In this document: positions 11,373 through 24,007 of the stretch, piece by piece
Position numbering within the stretch: position 1 is the first letter of the stretch
Layout: each line of letters opens with the position of its first letter
Assembly (NCBI GenBank): GCA_002102555.1
Contig: MCFL01000004.1
Span: 558,001 to 622,000 of the forward strand
DNA from: Catenaria anguillulae PL171
Taxonomy: Eukaryota; Blastocladiomycota; Blastocladiomycetes; Blastocladiales; Catenariaceae
Length of the DNA stretch: 64,000 nucleotides
Direction of reading: 5' to 3'
Program-made: the position numbers and the translations under genes
Notes under the pieces: model-generated
What the model was told of the DNA's origin: nothing
Databases searched by the model: none
What the model saw: only the letters and a program-made list of their open reading frames with translations

Positions 11373-12946
11373 CGTTTGCAACTTGCAGTGATCGCGCACA
11401 AGCAACAGGTCAACGGCAGGCAACAGGGCAAGGCAGTGTCGTGTGACAGGGCGCGAGGGTGGGTCGGCCAACAGAGAAAATGAAATGAGCGGATCGCAGA
11501 GCGAATGCAGAGAGTGGTATTGGGAACGGGATTGTTGACGTGAAATGAGCGTCAATTTAACGCAATTGAGCGACGTCGACTTGGCTTGGTCTATGGCACA
11601 ATGGCAGAAGGTTGACCGACACCGACTCAACAGGAACAAGCAGGAAGAAAGCAGGGAAGGAAGCAAGAAAGGAAACAGGAGGGGAATCAAATGTCTGCCG
11701 ATCAGCAACTCAATTTGTCAGTTGGCACTATACGCAACGCAGTCACCCCACTTCACGCATAGCAAGTCCGCGTACATTCTGGTCTAGACTCGTTCAGTGC
11801 GTGCTGCGTCTGCGTATGCTGGGGTGTGTGCGTGTGTGCTGTGCGTGTATGCAAAGAAATTGGGGGCCGTGAAAGCAAATCTATGGGACGCTGTTGGAGT
11901 GTGCTGCTGTGCGGACAATGGATGTGCAGCTAGCTGGACATTTCTTGATTGCCAATGATTGATCTTTTTGGTGGAGCACTGTAATGCAGGCCCAGTTTGT
12001 TAGATGTTATCAGTTGACCCGGACGGGGAACGAATGGATTCAGGGGCCGGGTGCCATGGTGGGATGATGGGATGCCATTGGTTCGGTTAGACCCAAGGCA
12101 TGCAAGTCTCGGAAAAACTGCAAGGGGTTGGTTTAATTGGGTTTGAAGGATCGATGGAATGATGTGGAATGGATTCTGAAGCAGACGGGATGAGGGGTGG
12201 TTGGATCCAATCGGATGGGTGGACAGACGCAGACAAGGAAGGGAAGCTTAAGCGCAAAATGATGGGCGGCAAGCTCAAGTGCGACACAGAGGGTGAGGAA
12301 AACACACCAGACCAAGGTTTGCACGGCTATTCTGACGAGAAGGGTGGCGATGGAGTGGACAACAACAGCAGTCGAGAAAATAATGGTGGCGAGAGGAGCG
12401 AGAGAAGCAGCTGCTGAAAACGGCGCTGCTGCGGTTTTGAACCATTTCTTGCCGTGACCAATCGGCGCTTTGCTTTCACAGCATTTGTTTGGGTCAAGCC
12501 AGCGGCCCGACCCCCCGTTGATGCACGAGCCAAGAGCACTGGCCAATGATCCCGTTTGTGTACATTGTTCCCATTCCACTAACCCCCGATCCATCATCGC
12601 GCGCCACGCGGACAGAGGGCCCAAGCCGCCAGCGCCCCGCCCCGCCCTTGTTCTTCAAATGATGAAGAATTTATTCAAAGAGTGCATGCAGGCTGCCCCC
12701 CGCCAGCATGAACTGGACCAACGGAGTATGGAAGTAAGCAAGGGCCGGCGCGTATTGACTATACAGTGGGTAGGTGCGATGTACTTGTTACATGGAAAGT
12801 TCGTACTTATGTCGGTCCTCGTTGTATCCGTTGTCCCCTCCGGAGAAGCCATTTCGGCGCAGGGCGCGCACTATGGATATGGACTCGACAAAGCTCATCG
12901 GTGATTACGGACTTGGTCTTGAAGCGATGCACCACCTCCATTCACA
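11373..12946. other. Divergent intergenic region, HAP2 / DNMT2
   Basis: About 1.6 kb between two divergent genes. It must hold the HAP2 promoter and 5' UTR and the DNMT2 promoter. There is a GT/GC-rich patch near 11820-11850. Open frames at 12133-12624 minus and 12470-12904 plus have no recognisable motifs. Confidence 0.5.
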
Positions 12947-14284
12947 ATGAGCACGAGCAACAGCAATAGCATTAGCGATAGAGATAGCGACTCACTGAAG
13001 TTGACTGATACTGCATGCGACGATCGTCAGCCTCAAGCGGCACACACAATCGTCGAGTTTTACTCTGGAATTGGTGGCCTCGCTCATGCTTTTCACTCAT
13101 CATCCTCGGGTCGTGGCCGGGTCATTCAGGCTTTCGATGTCAACGAGAATGCCAACGCAGTCCACCGGCACAACCTTCCTGGCACGCCCGTGTCCTCGTC
13201 ATCCATCTTGGGCCTGACAGCGACGGAACTGGACGATCTCGCCGCCGACATTTGGCTGCTCTCGCCGCCATGCCAACCATTTTCCCGTCAAGGGCATCGC
13301 AAGGGCGCCGAAGATGCCCGAACCCTTTCATTCCTGTCCATGCTGGACGCGCTGCCGGAAATGCGCCATCCGCCGGTGTACATCCTGCTCGAAAATGTGC
13401 TTGGATTCGAGCGGGACGAAGTCACCTACACTCGGTTGCTCAAGACTCTGGGCCAGTGTGGCTTCCATTCCCGTTCATTTGCCTTCAATTCCTTGGCATT
13501 GGGCATTCCGAATTCGCGGCCAAGGTTCTTTTTGGTTGCTCGTCGGTCCAGTCCGTTGCCCGTTCCCGCATCAGTTGTGCCAGCCGTATCGTCCGGGCTC
13601 ATTTCCGACGTATCCTGGCTGGTCGAAAAGTATCGACCCGGCGGGTCTCAATTTCCACCCACCCTCCAAGGATACATCAACGAGACCGCCAGTGCTCGCC
13701 GATCCGCCGACCTTGTGCTCTCCAACCGCCACCTTTGGCGCGTTCCTGCGCAAACCTACGACCCCGTGTGGCCGCACGATGCCCGCTCATGCTGTTTCAC
13801 CAAGGCCTACGGCACTGGCCGTCCACAGGGCTCGGGCTCTGTCCTTGTCACAACCCCCTTGTCGCTCAACCGTGACGACTGGGCCCGCGCGTGCCAAGTG
13901 TACCTCGCTCAACGGCCAAAAGTGCACGAATACATTGACTCGGAGGTCGCGGCGGCACTAGCGCGCGAGCTCTCGCCCGCACAGCTCGACAAGGTCAACC
14001 AGGGCAAGCCGCTCGGCGGCAAGTTGACGAGGATGGTGGATGAGATTCGGTCAAGGGCGTGGGCCGAGGCCCCTCATGTGCCTGAGTGTCCACTACTCAA
14101 GTTTGGGCTGCGGTTCTTTGCGCCAGAGGAGATGGCCGCTTTGCACGGGTTTCCGAGTGGGTTTGAGTTCCCCGAAGAGCTTGTGTCGTGCAAACAAGGA
14201 TGGAAGTTGGTCGGGAATAGTTTGAATGTCGCAGTCGTAAGTGTGCTGGTGGATTACTTGTTAGACGACCAGAAGTGCGAGTAG
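12947..14284 (+). CDS. DNMT2: DNMT2-type tRNA cytosine-5 methyltransferase
   Basis: Intronless, 445 residues. All core C5-methyltransferase motifs are present: motif I EFYSGIGGL (37-45), motif IV SPPCQPFSRQG with catalytic Cys at about 109, motif VI LLEN at about 147-150, motif VIII NSRPRFFLVAR, and motifs IX/X with HGFPSGFEFP and KLVGNSLNV. The target-recognition segment CFTKAYGTG is the DNMT2 signature CFTKAYG, which separates it from DNMT1, DNMT5 and RID-type enzymes. DNMT2 methylates C38 of tRNA-Asp and a few other tRNAs in the cytoplasm or nucleus. It is longer than the usual 320-390 residues because of a Ser-rich N-terminal extension of about 30 residues and loop insertions. Intronless structure is unusual among its neighbours. 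Confidence 0.93.
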   Translation: MSTSNSNSISDRDSDSLKLTDTACDDRQPQAAHTIVEFYSGIGGLAHAFHSSSSGRGRVIQAFDVNENANAVHRHNLPGTPVSSSSILGLTATELDDLAADIWLLSPPCQPFSRQGHRKGAEDARTLSFLSMLDALPEMRHPPVYILLENVLGFERDEVTYTRLLKTLGQCGFHSRSFAFNSLALGIPNSRPRFFLVARRSSPLPVPASVVPAVSSGLISDVSWLVEKYRPGGSQFPPTLQGYINETASARRSADLVLSNRHLWRVPAQTYDPVWPHDARSCCFTKAYGTGRPQGSGSVLVTTPLSLNRDDWARACQVYLAQRPKVHEYIDSEVAAALARELSPAQLDKVNQGKPLGGKLTRMVDEIRSRAWAEAPHVPECPLLKFGLRFFAPEEMAALHGFPSGFEFPEELVSCKQGWKLVGNSLNVAVVSVLVDYLLDDQKCE

Positions 14285-14441
14285 CGGCTGTGTATGTAGG
14301 ACCGGGTGACTATTTGTATAGTGCTGTTGGCTTTCTTTTTTTGGCATGACTATACCCGGACTAGACAAATTCTGACAAGAAATATCATTAAGGGTTCATT
14401 CGAATGTTGTATGTACAAAAACCTGGGGCCACCTCTTTCAC

Positions 14442-17400
14442 TCACCTCCACAGCTTGATCAATCCGTCCCTCCCAGCAGTCGCAACCAAAGGCTGGGCCA
14501 AATGTGCCGCTGTCATGACCACAACAGCCGAAATAGAATCCTGATGCTGTGTTGCCTCAACCCGCCGCTCAGACAAATGAAATCCAACCACCGTCGACTG
14601 CTTGCGAGGTTGATCCTTGCCCGACAAAGGTGGAGGCCGCTGTGCTTGCACCGACTCGGTTGTGACTTCAACGCCATCCCGGTCATCGACTCTGCGAGGA
14701 TGAATGTGGGACGGGGTGAGCAGTACCATTGACACTAGAGGATCAGGGCAAGACGTACGAATAAAGAATTTCTGGCGCATTGGGCTCGGGCATCCCGCCA
14801 ACAACCACGCCCGCATGCCCATGCTCTGGCGACCACGCTCGCACTTTGCGATCTGCCCCACCCATAAACACCTGATGCGAATGAACAGGCACATGCAGCC
14901 CAAACACGCCATCAACAGCCTGTTTCTCCTCAAACACCTTTGTTGCATTCTGGACAAAGTCGTCATCCCGAGCCGGCGTGGCCTGAATCCTGGCCTCCTT
15001 GGACAAGGCATGTTTCGTAAATACATGCGAACACACGACTCGGCTCACGTCCCAAACGGAAACCTCACCCTTGCCTGCAGCAACGAGCACATGGTCCGCC
15101 TTGGGCCAGTATGTACACAGAGCATGAATACGGGTGCGTGATGGATGCGTCCAGGCGCGAATCATGATGCGGAACCGCAGATCAAACACGACCAGAATCC
15201 CGCGTGACGTGCCCGCAAGCACCCACGCATGCCGGTGGTGGTCCACGAGCATGCACGTGATAGATCCAAAGGCCAGCGGACACGCCATGGTGTACGCAAC
15301 GCCTGTTCCACCAGGAACCAGGCCGTAAATGACGGACCCGCTCGACGCTATGAGCACAACGGATTCCGACTCGGATCGCATGTGTGCCATGGCCACGACG
15401 GCCTCGCCACCTGGTAGCTGATGCTCCTCCACAACGCGAATCGCACGTGCTTTTGCGTTCACGTGCACCAAATGAATGCGGCCAGAGTCGGAGCCGGCGA
15501 TCGCCAGCTGGTGTTGCGGGAGGCTGTCGCACAAGAACGTGGCAGCACGTACGTCGCCGCCGATTCTGTGCGTTGCACGCGATTTGGTGCCGAGGTTTTT
15601 GAGGATGCGCGACGGGTCCCAGGCCTTGATGCACCCGTCGGACGAGGTCGAAAGGAGAATGGAGCCGTCGGGAGACAGGCATAGTTGTGTCACGGCAGCC
15701 GTGTGCTCGGTCAGCGTGGCAAGCAGTTCGCCGGTTGGCAGCCAGTTGGAGTCGTGCGGATGGGTCGAGGAACGAGCGGCCGAGTGAGCTGAGCGTGATG
15801 CCGAGGACGAAGCATACACGGACACGGGCGAGCCTGGGATGGTGGATGGCGGCGCAAGTTCCAGCGCCTTTGTGGCGAGCAAATCGGTGACAAATGGATT
15901 GTGCGCATTTCTGGTCCCCTCCCCCAAATCGGCTTGCTGCCATCCATCGCTCGCCAATCCTCCTCCACCACTGCCCCCTATCGCCACTTCAGACACAAAT
16001 GCCGCGCTCGTCGCTCGCGACAAACTCGCCGTCACGGTTGCATTCACAGTCGACGTCTCTGCGCGCGCCTTGAGCGGCATGACGGTAGCGGTCGCTGCAC
16101 CAGCACCTTCCGGCGACAATGGTTCCAAACCAGGTGCAGCGGCCGCACCGAAAGATGCCTGCCCGGCCACCATGTCTTGCAACGAGTGTCTGTGCCTCAA
16201 CCCACTTCCGCCACCGACAGCACTGGCAGGAGCCGTCGGGCTTGGTAGCTGCATCGACAAGGGTCTTGACAGCGGCGCCTCCCCGGCCGCCGACCCGACA
16301 CGCCTCAACTGATCCAACGACCGGCGTCCGCCTTTGCGCCCGCCTTGCTGGTGCAGCGTCCCTCCGCCACCGCCCAATCCGAATCCGCCCCCGGGCGTCA
16401 AAAACACGGTCCGAGGCGCTATTTTCAGCGATTGCATTGAGATGCGCGTGTCGCCCGCTGAAATGTACAGGGCGACGGGTGAATCATCGAGAGCAGATAG
16501 GACAGAGTCCGAGTCTTTGGTCGATGCATTGAGCGCGGGCAGGTATGGGCTGAGCAGTTTGATTTTTTCGGCTTCATCGGTGGGCAGGAGCGATTTGCGC
16601 ATCGAGGTACGGGCAGTCAGTTGAAGGGCAGAGAAGGCAATGGTTGAGTGTTTGACCTGACAAATCAACAGCAAGCGGGTTAGCGGAAACAATGGCCGAA
16701 ATGAGAATGAGGCACAGGAATGAGTACCGGTGACTTGAGCAGCTGCATGATTCCCAAGGGTCCTCCGGTTTTCGCAACGTTGGTCCACACAATTTGCCGC
16801 ATCACGGGTCGGAGCAATGGCAAAAACAGCGCAGCGTATGCGCATCGTCTACGACAGTTCCGCATGCTACGACTGTTTGAATGGCGGCATGGCGAATGAA
16901 CACAATCGGGTGCAAGAGCAGCGGGGCGACGTGTGAAACGACTACACGGAGCTGAATGTTGCGCAGTTGCTTGAGTTTGATCATGTCAGTGAGCGTCGTG
17001 AGGACATGCTCCATGACTACGGGCGAGTGATCTGTGCATTTTTGAAACGGTGAGTTGGCATTCGAAAGCGCAAGACAGAAAGCGGCAGTGACAGAAGCAC
17101 GGACCGTGCAAAGATTGGACCAAGAGCGGCAAAATGTACTCTTGCAAGCTCTGCGGACCGGCAACTTGGCTGACGCCAACAAGAGCCGAGAACAGTGAAC
17201 TGCGGATTCGAGCAGCGAACAATGAGGTGAGTCGCGGTCACAAGTCGGGCGGAAGGACATCAAGGAAATCTGGGACGAGTGGCAAGCGCACCAGCGGAGT
17301 GATTCATCCTTTTCGTTCAAGTATGTGATAATGTGGCTCAAAATCACATCATTTGTGGCCTGTCGGCCAAAGAAGCCGCTCAACCGGCCGACGATGTCGA

Positions 17401-17556
17401 GGACTGCCCGGCGAACCACAATTGAGTTGTCGGAAAGAAGGGTTTGCAAGTACTCGAGAAAGGTGCGCTGGACTTCAGCAAGATACAAGTCCGACGTCTA
17501 AGACCGTAAACGAGTGATTAGGTAAGGTGCTCATCGGTCGGTTGCCGGAACAGAGC

Positions 17557-17595
<39 letters not shown>

Positions 17596-19355
17596 AGAAA
17601 CACGCACCTGGAATGACAAAAACGTCATTGTCTCTGCGCCGCTCTTTGGCTGCTCCCCCTCGGCCAACCGCTGCCCATGCTCCATAAATCTCACACATGC
17701 GTCCGCCAAATCTGCGAGCGACCGCGCAAAGGTTGCGCGCACGATCGGCTCATCGTCGTCGACCAGCGTAGAAAACAGCGGAAACAAGATTTCGGAAAAC
17801 AGGCCCACGTCCTCCGACGACATGGTCGACACTGACGTGAGCGTGTGCGTCAGGCACTCGAGGGCTGCAGCTCGGACTTGGGCCATGGCGACCCGATGCA
17901 AGATCCAGGCCAAAAAGGGAACAATTCGATCGAGTTTTTGCTCATCGGAAATGTATTGCGCGAGCAGATCGAGCATGTCCACTGCCATGATGAACGTGGT
18001 CGGGTACGTGAGTGTACGGATGCACGCTGTGACGTGCGGAAGAAGTAGGATGGCGAGCGCGGCGATGGCATTGTTTTCCATTTCGCGCAGGTTTTCCAGC
18101 GCAAAGTGCAGGGATATGATGCGAAGGTCCGAACGCGACCAAGGGCGTGGGCCCGGGCAGACGATGGGAAGGCCGAGTGGAGATGGGTCGGAAAATGTGA
18201 AAGACAAGGGAACCATGGAATCGGAAAAGGCAGATGGGAACACGCCACGGGTCGCGGAGAGGAGCGAGTCGGTAGATGGCCGTTGGTTTGGGTCGAGGGA
18301 CAACATTTCCAGAATCATGCTCTGTGAACGGCATGCGAGTGTCAGCATTGAAGCATGGGCAAGAAGGCAAGCTATTCACACACCTTGACAGCAAGATCGC
18401 CAACCGCATCGAGCTCGTGCTCAATTTGATACTCGCCCTTGCGGTACATGAGCAACTGCGACAAATTGAACAAGACGCGCCCCTCCAAAAACAGTTCGGC
18501 GAGTACGCAGCCGAGTGAAAACACGTCCATTGCTTCTGTAAGTGGCGCATTGTCAAGCTTGTCATCTTGGAAACGCTCGGGCGCTAGGTAGCATGTTCGC
18601 CGGGAGCGTGCATCAAAGAAATACACGAATTCGGATGGATCATCGGCGGGTAACGCGGCGGGTTTGAATGAAGCAAAGTCAACGAGGTGGACAGAGTTCC
18701 AGGAAGTCAACATGACGTTTTCGGATTTGATGTCGCCGTGCCGAACCTGATGTTTCGGTCAGCGATAATGAAAACGCAAAGCAAGTACAAGTGCCAATCG
18801 TGCGAAAAAAAGAATGTATGCGCACATTGGATCGGTGGCAGTTGTGTAAGACGGTGATGAGCTGAAATGCGATCCACTTCTTTTCGGCAATGCAGAGAAA
18901 CGGGCGGGTGGAGATGCGGTCGTAGAGGTTGGAATGATAATATGGACGGACGAGAAAGACAGCGCGCTCTGTTTCGATGATGCGTGAGTATGGGCAGACA
19001 CCCGGCAGACTCTTGAGCGTCATTGCCTCGGCGGTGGCAATGTTGACCTGCAGAGTTGCTTGGAAGGCCGGACTGGGCTTGACGAAAACTTTGACGACGA
19101 CGGGGAGGCCCATGGAGGACCTGCCTCGAGCCGTTTTCAGAAAGCGAGCACTGCCCAGCCTGCAAAGATTGGGTTTGGTGACGCCATGTCAGCTCCTGGC
19201 TCCGTCTGATTTTTGCATGGAATAGAAGTGCTCTGCAAGGGACATGGCAGGCATAAGGCGGACCTCTTTTCGACGAAAAAGTCTGGCACGTCGCCCCACA
19301 GGGCATCGACGGGCGTTGCTACCGTCTGCTGTAGTTGAGAAACTTGATTGCCCAT
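14442..19355 (-). CDS. VPS15: VPS15/PIK3R4, regulatory kinase of the class III PI3-kinase
   Basis: Nine exons: 19355-19264, 19159-18826, 18746-18384, 18321-17608, 17497-17292, 17199-17105, 17016-16728, 16656-14759, 14691-14442, about 1,413 residues. It begins MGNQ, the N-myristoylation signal of Vps15. The kinase domain has RLGSARFLKTARGR, the catalytic loop RHGDIKSEN (His 145-Asp 147) and DFA in place of DFG. HEAT repeats follow, including the marker FFGRQATNDVILSHIITYL, then a Ser/Ala/Gly-rich linker and C-terminal WD40 blades ending GRDGLIKLW. Vps15 anchors Vps34 and Beclin/Vps30 on endosomes and autophagosomes. The intron 17607-17498 has a T37 tract in the sense strand. In exon 17016-16728 the frame changes by one missing base near 16845, between VVDDA and YAALFLPLLRP. 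Confidence 0.93.
17558..17594 (+). repeat. A37 homopolymer (T37 in the VPS15 sense strand)
   Basis: An uninterrupted run of 37 A on the plus strand. It lies wholly inside a VPS15 intron, between donor GTGCGT and acceptor TCTTAG, where it would act as an extreme polypyrimidine tract. Confidence 0.95.
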
Positions 19356-19699
19356 GCTTTCATTTCATTTCATATCAGTCTTCATGGCGCCTTCGTGTCG
19401 CACTATTGGCGAGATTGGCGATCGCGACTGGTGGACAAGAAACGATGAACTGCTGGCCGTCTTGTCAGTCAACAGCACACGTGACTGCGTGTGAGCCTTG
19501 ATGCAGTTCGCGGTACGTTGGGCCGTTCGTCAAAGTCGTCCAAGACAGCCAGCATGCACGTACCACGGCCGTCGACCACAGCCAGCGAACCAAGTCCAGG
19601 CCAAAGCTTGCCGCCACGCCACAGTTGCTGCCGCCGCCGCTGCCTGACCAAAACGCCACTGGACCCCTCGCTCATGTAACTCCCTCTCATCGTATCGCC
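19356..19699. promoter_or_regulatory. Divergent promoter, VPS15 / RPA135
   Basis: Two firmly supported start codons face away from each other across 344 bases, so both promoters are contained here. No TATA element was recognised. Confidence 0.5.
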
Positions 19700-22600
19700 A
19701 TGCCTGCCAGCACAAAACATCACTTTTCGCCCCTCGAGCGGCGGCAGCTCGCCACCCAGCCGCCGTCGGGAGCTTCTGCTCGCCCGCACATGCACGAGCT
19801 CGTTGCCCCGCACCTCGAGTCGTTCAACAACTTGACCGACTATGGCAACGGCGAGTCGCTGTTTGACCTCTACCTCAGCGACATTCCTCCCGTCGCCATC
19901 TTCGACAAAAAGACGGAGCGCTACGATGGCCTTGGCAACAAGCTCACCATGTGGATCGAGGAGCTCCAACTCTCCAAGCCCATGGTTCCCGAGAAGGCAA
20001 AGTGCTTGAACCGTCTCGTGTACCCGACCGAGGTACCCATCATCATTTGCCACGACTCATGTTATGTCAAGCAATTCCTCACACGATTTCGCATCTTCAA
20101 TAGGCTCGTGAACGTCTCACGTCGTATCGCGGCCGCCTGCAGGCCAAGCTCTGCTACACGGTTAACGATGGCCCCTCCGTGAAAACCCCAATTGACATGG
20201 GCAACGTCCCCGTCATGGTTCGCTCAAACCGATGCAACCTGCACGGCCTCGGCTCGCTTGAGCTCGCACAGCGCGGTGAGGAATCCGAGGAAATGGGCGG
20301 CTACTTTATCGTCAACGGCATTGAGCGTCTCATTCGTATGCTGCTTGTGGGCCGCCGCAACCACCCCATGGCCCTGATCCGTCCCTCGTTTGCCAACCGC
20401 GGACCCATGTACTCTGAATTCGGTATCCAAATCCGCTGCGTGCGCCCCGATCAAACGTCGCAAACCAACACGTTGCACTACCTCAACGACGGCTCGGTCA
20501 TGTTCCGTGTGGCATACCGCAAGCAAGAGTTTTTGATCCCTGTCATGCTCATCTTGCGCGCCCTGCAGTCCGCCTCGGACAAGGCCATCTTTGATGCCAT
20601 TGTCCAGGGCAACACGGACAACACCTTCCTCACCACCCGTGTCGAGGGCTTGCTTCGGTCGTTCAAGGGCTCAGCGCTCCACACGCGCGAAGCTTGCTTG
20701 GCTTACCTCGGATCCAAATTCCACACGCTGCTCAACTTGCCCGAAGACAAGACCGACATCGAAAACGGTGTCGAGTTTCTACGCCGTCTCATTCTTGTCC
20801 ACCTCGACCGCCCGCGCGACAAGTTCAACATGCTCGCCTTTATGCTTCGCAAGCTGTATGCTCTGGTCGCTGGCGAGTGCTCGCAAGACAACCCAGATTC
20901 GCCCCAATTCCAAGAAATCCTGCTTGGCGGCCATTTGTACGGCGCCTACCTCAAGGAAAAGCTCGAGGACTACCTGATTCAGCTCATGGCCACGATGCGC
21001 ACCGAGCTGCGGCTGCGCGGTGACCAGGCCGATTTCCAAGACCCGAAATGGATCCAAAAGATGATGCAGCGGACGCCCGCAGACATGGGCCGCAAGCTCG
21101 AGTACTTTTTGTCGACGGGCAACATTGTCACCAACACGGGCATGGACTTGCAGCAAATGTCTGGGTACACAATTGTTGCTGAAAAGCTCAACTTTTACCG
21201 CTATCTGTCGCACTTCCGCTGCGTGCATCGTGGTGCCTTCTTTGCCGAACTGAAAACCACCACTGTGCGCAAGTTGTTGCCAGAGTCGTGGGGATTCCTG
21301 TGCCCCGTGCACACCCCCGATGGCGCGCCTTGCGGTCTGCTCAACCACTTATCCCACACCTGCTTGATCACCACCCGCCCCGCCAACGTTCAGCACATTG
21401 CCCCTTTGCTCGTCCAACTCGGTATGACGCCCGCGCTCCCCGGATACATTGTCCCCGAGGGCGATCTTTGCATCCAGCTCGACGGCAAGGTGATTGGATA
21501 CGCGTCCCCAGAACAGTGCGCAACGATTGCCGGGCAATTGCGCGCCTACAAGGTTGCAGGCGTTAACGGCGTGCCGCTGTCGCTCGAGATCGGCTTTGTC
21601 CCACTGTCCAACGGCGGCCAATACTCTGGCTTGTTCTTGTTTGCCAATCCCGCGCGCATGATCCGGCCCGTCAAGTACCTTGGCGCGCCCGGCGCCGACA
21701 AGGAAAACGCCGATCCGGCCACGACAACCGATCTCGTGGGCACCTTTGAACAAGTGTACATGGACATTGCGTGTCTCAAGGAGGACATTGTGCCGGGCAC
21801 CACGTCGCATATCGAGCTTGCACCCACGTCCATGTTGTCTGAAGTGGCCAACTTGACGCCCTTCTCCGATTTCAACCAGTCGCCGCGTAACATGTACCAG
21901 TGCCAGATGGGCAAGCAGACCATGGGTACGCCCGCAACGCAAATCGAGCGGCGTACCGACAACAAGCTGTACCGGATTCAAACGCCGCAAACGCCCATTG
22001 TGCGGCCCAAGATCCACGACCATTTCGGAATCGACGATTTCCCTATGGGTGCCAATGCCGTGATTGCCGTCATTTCGTACACGTCATACGACATGGAAGA
22101 TGCCATGATCATCAACAAGATGAGTTATGAGCGCGGGTTTGGGTATGGATCCGTGTACAAGTCTGAGATTGTGGATTTGGAGGACTACCGCGCCAAGGGC
22201 GGTCCCTTGACGGCCTACTTTGGACTGCCGCCGGGCATGGACGAGCACGAAACGTTGGATGTGGATGGTCTGCCCCAGGTCGGCATCAAGATTTCGGGCG
22301 GCCAGCCGCTTGCGTGTGTCATGGACGAGATCACGGGACAACACAAGTTTGTCAAGTACAAGGGTCTCGAAGATGCCTACGTTGAGCAAGTGCGTGTGCT
22401 CGGCTCCGACGCTGGCGATGCACCCTGCACAAAGATTCACATCAAGCTGCGTATCCCTCGGCCGCCCATCATTGGTGATAAGTTCTCGTCACGTCACGGA
22501 CAAAAGGGTGTGTGCTCGCAAAAGTGGCCGTCGCAGGACATGCCCTTTTCCGAAACGGGCATTATTCCCGACGTGATCATCAACCCGCACGCTTTCCCAT

Positions 22601-23235
22601 CCCGTATGACGATCGGCATGTTCATCGAGCAAATGGCCGCCAAGGCCGGTGCACTCCATGGCGTGTGCCAAGATGCAACCCCGTTCAAGTTTACCGAGGA
22701 CTTTAAGGCGTCGGATCACTTTGGCGAGCAGCTGCGTGCTGCCGGATACTCGTACTATGGCAACGAGCCCATGTACTCTGGCATCACGGGCCAAGAGTTC
22801 AAGGCCGACATTTACCTGGGCATTGTGTACTACCAGCGGTTGAGGCACATGGTTTCCGACAAGTACCAAGTGCGTACGACTGGTCCCGTGCACAACCTTA
22901 CCATGCAGCCCGTCAAGGGCCGCAAGCGCAACGGTGGTATTCGTTTCGGTGAAATGGAGCGCGACTCGTTGTTGGGCCACGGTGTGTCGTTCCTATTGCA
23001 GGATCGCCTCATGAACTGCTCGGATTACTCGCAGGCGCATGTGTGCAAGGGCTGTGGGTCGTTTTTGGCGGCCATGTCCATGCCCGCCCAGGATGCGTTT
23101 GCCCGGCGAGAGGTTGTGTGTAAGGCGTGTGGGCACGGTAATGCCATGGATGTCATTGCCATTCCGTACGTGTTTAGGTATTTGTGTACCGAGTTGTTGG
23201 CCATGGGTATCCGGCTCAAGTTGGAGATCAAGTAA
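19700..23235 (+). CDS. RPA135: RNA polymerase I second-largest subunit (RPA135/RPA2)
   Basis: Exons 19700-20032 and 20104-23235, with a 71-nt intron (GTACCC...CAATAG), 1,154 residues, close to yeast A135. The beta-type core is intact: GYFIVNGIERLIRMLLVGRR, HRGAFFAEL, WGFLCPVHTPDGAPCGLLNH, YTSYDMEDAMIINK and KFSSRHGQKGVCSQKWP around the catalytic centre. The C-terminus has a zinc ribbon CKGCGSF...CKACG. The segment DQTSQTNTLHYLNDG after the fork region is typical of Pol I rather than RPB2 or RPC2. Its product makes pre-rRNA in the nucleolus. A clean 3.1-kb exon here argues against a uniformly high indel rate in the assembly. Confidence 0.95.
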
Positions 23236-23403
23236 ATGTGTACCCCGGTCTTTTATGCTTTTGTTTCGTTTTCTGCATGGTTCCTGTTTGTCTTTCTTTC
23301 GCTTGTACACTGCCCTTCCCTCGTCCTTCTCAAAGTAGCTTCCCTGTTCCCCCTTCATTCCGTATTTTAATACAGTACATATCTGCCTGAGAACTATTAA
23401 TAT

Positions 23404-24007
23404 TCACTGCCCGGTCGACGACAGGGCAGCCAACCGCGAGGAAAGCAGACTGGCAAACTGATTTCGATGAGCTGCGCCGCCCACTTGATCCAACATGGAC
23501 TCGAATGTGTCAAATGTCTTGGCTCGAAAGCGGGCATTCAAGTCGTGGTCGAGGTCAACGTGATCTGCCGGTGCAGCTGTTGTTGCTGGGCAGCAAGGGA
23601 CAATGTCAAGAATCTATCGGGGGGTTCAAAGGTGAGTGAGACTTGGCTCATGGTTGATCTCCAGCCCCTGCCTGATCCAGCCGCACCTTGAACCCATTGG
23701 CCAGAAACTCGACCAACACGGCCAGCAATCCTTGAGAATGAGTCAGAAAGACTTGGGCCCTGCACAATGAAACGTCGGCTGATGCAACGGCTGCGGGCAG
23801 AACAGCGTTGCCTTTGGACATGTCAATGGCGGTTTGATCCAGCCATGCCAGGCGGGAACTGGGAACGTGGGCGTGGATCGCGACGTCGGCGGCGAGAAAG
23901 CCGCGGTAGTACTGGAGCGTATCGTGGGCGAGCCTCTGCTGCTCTTGTGCTTGCTGAGGGTCGTTTGTCATTTCGGCTTTCCTTATCCTCATTGGACATC
24001 TCGACAT
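23404..24007 (-). CDS. Small unknown protein, two or more exons
   Basis: An open frame from ATG 24007 (or 23970, MTNDPQQAQEQQ) codes a helix-rich segment with DTLQYYRGFLAADVAIHAH and LLAVLVEFLANGF. Downstream, in another frame, is a natural-looking ending: RFRAKTFDTFESMLDQVG, then a stop at 23406-23404. The two parts should join by an intron with acceptor near 23590. The obvious donor AAG|GTGCGG at about 23685 is in the wrong phase, so either the donor is different or a base is missing. No family recognised. The gene is divergent from SGF29, about 180-215 bp apart. Confidence 0.5.
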
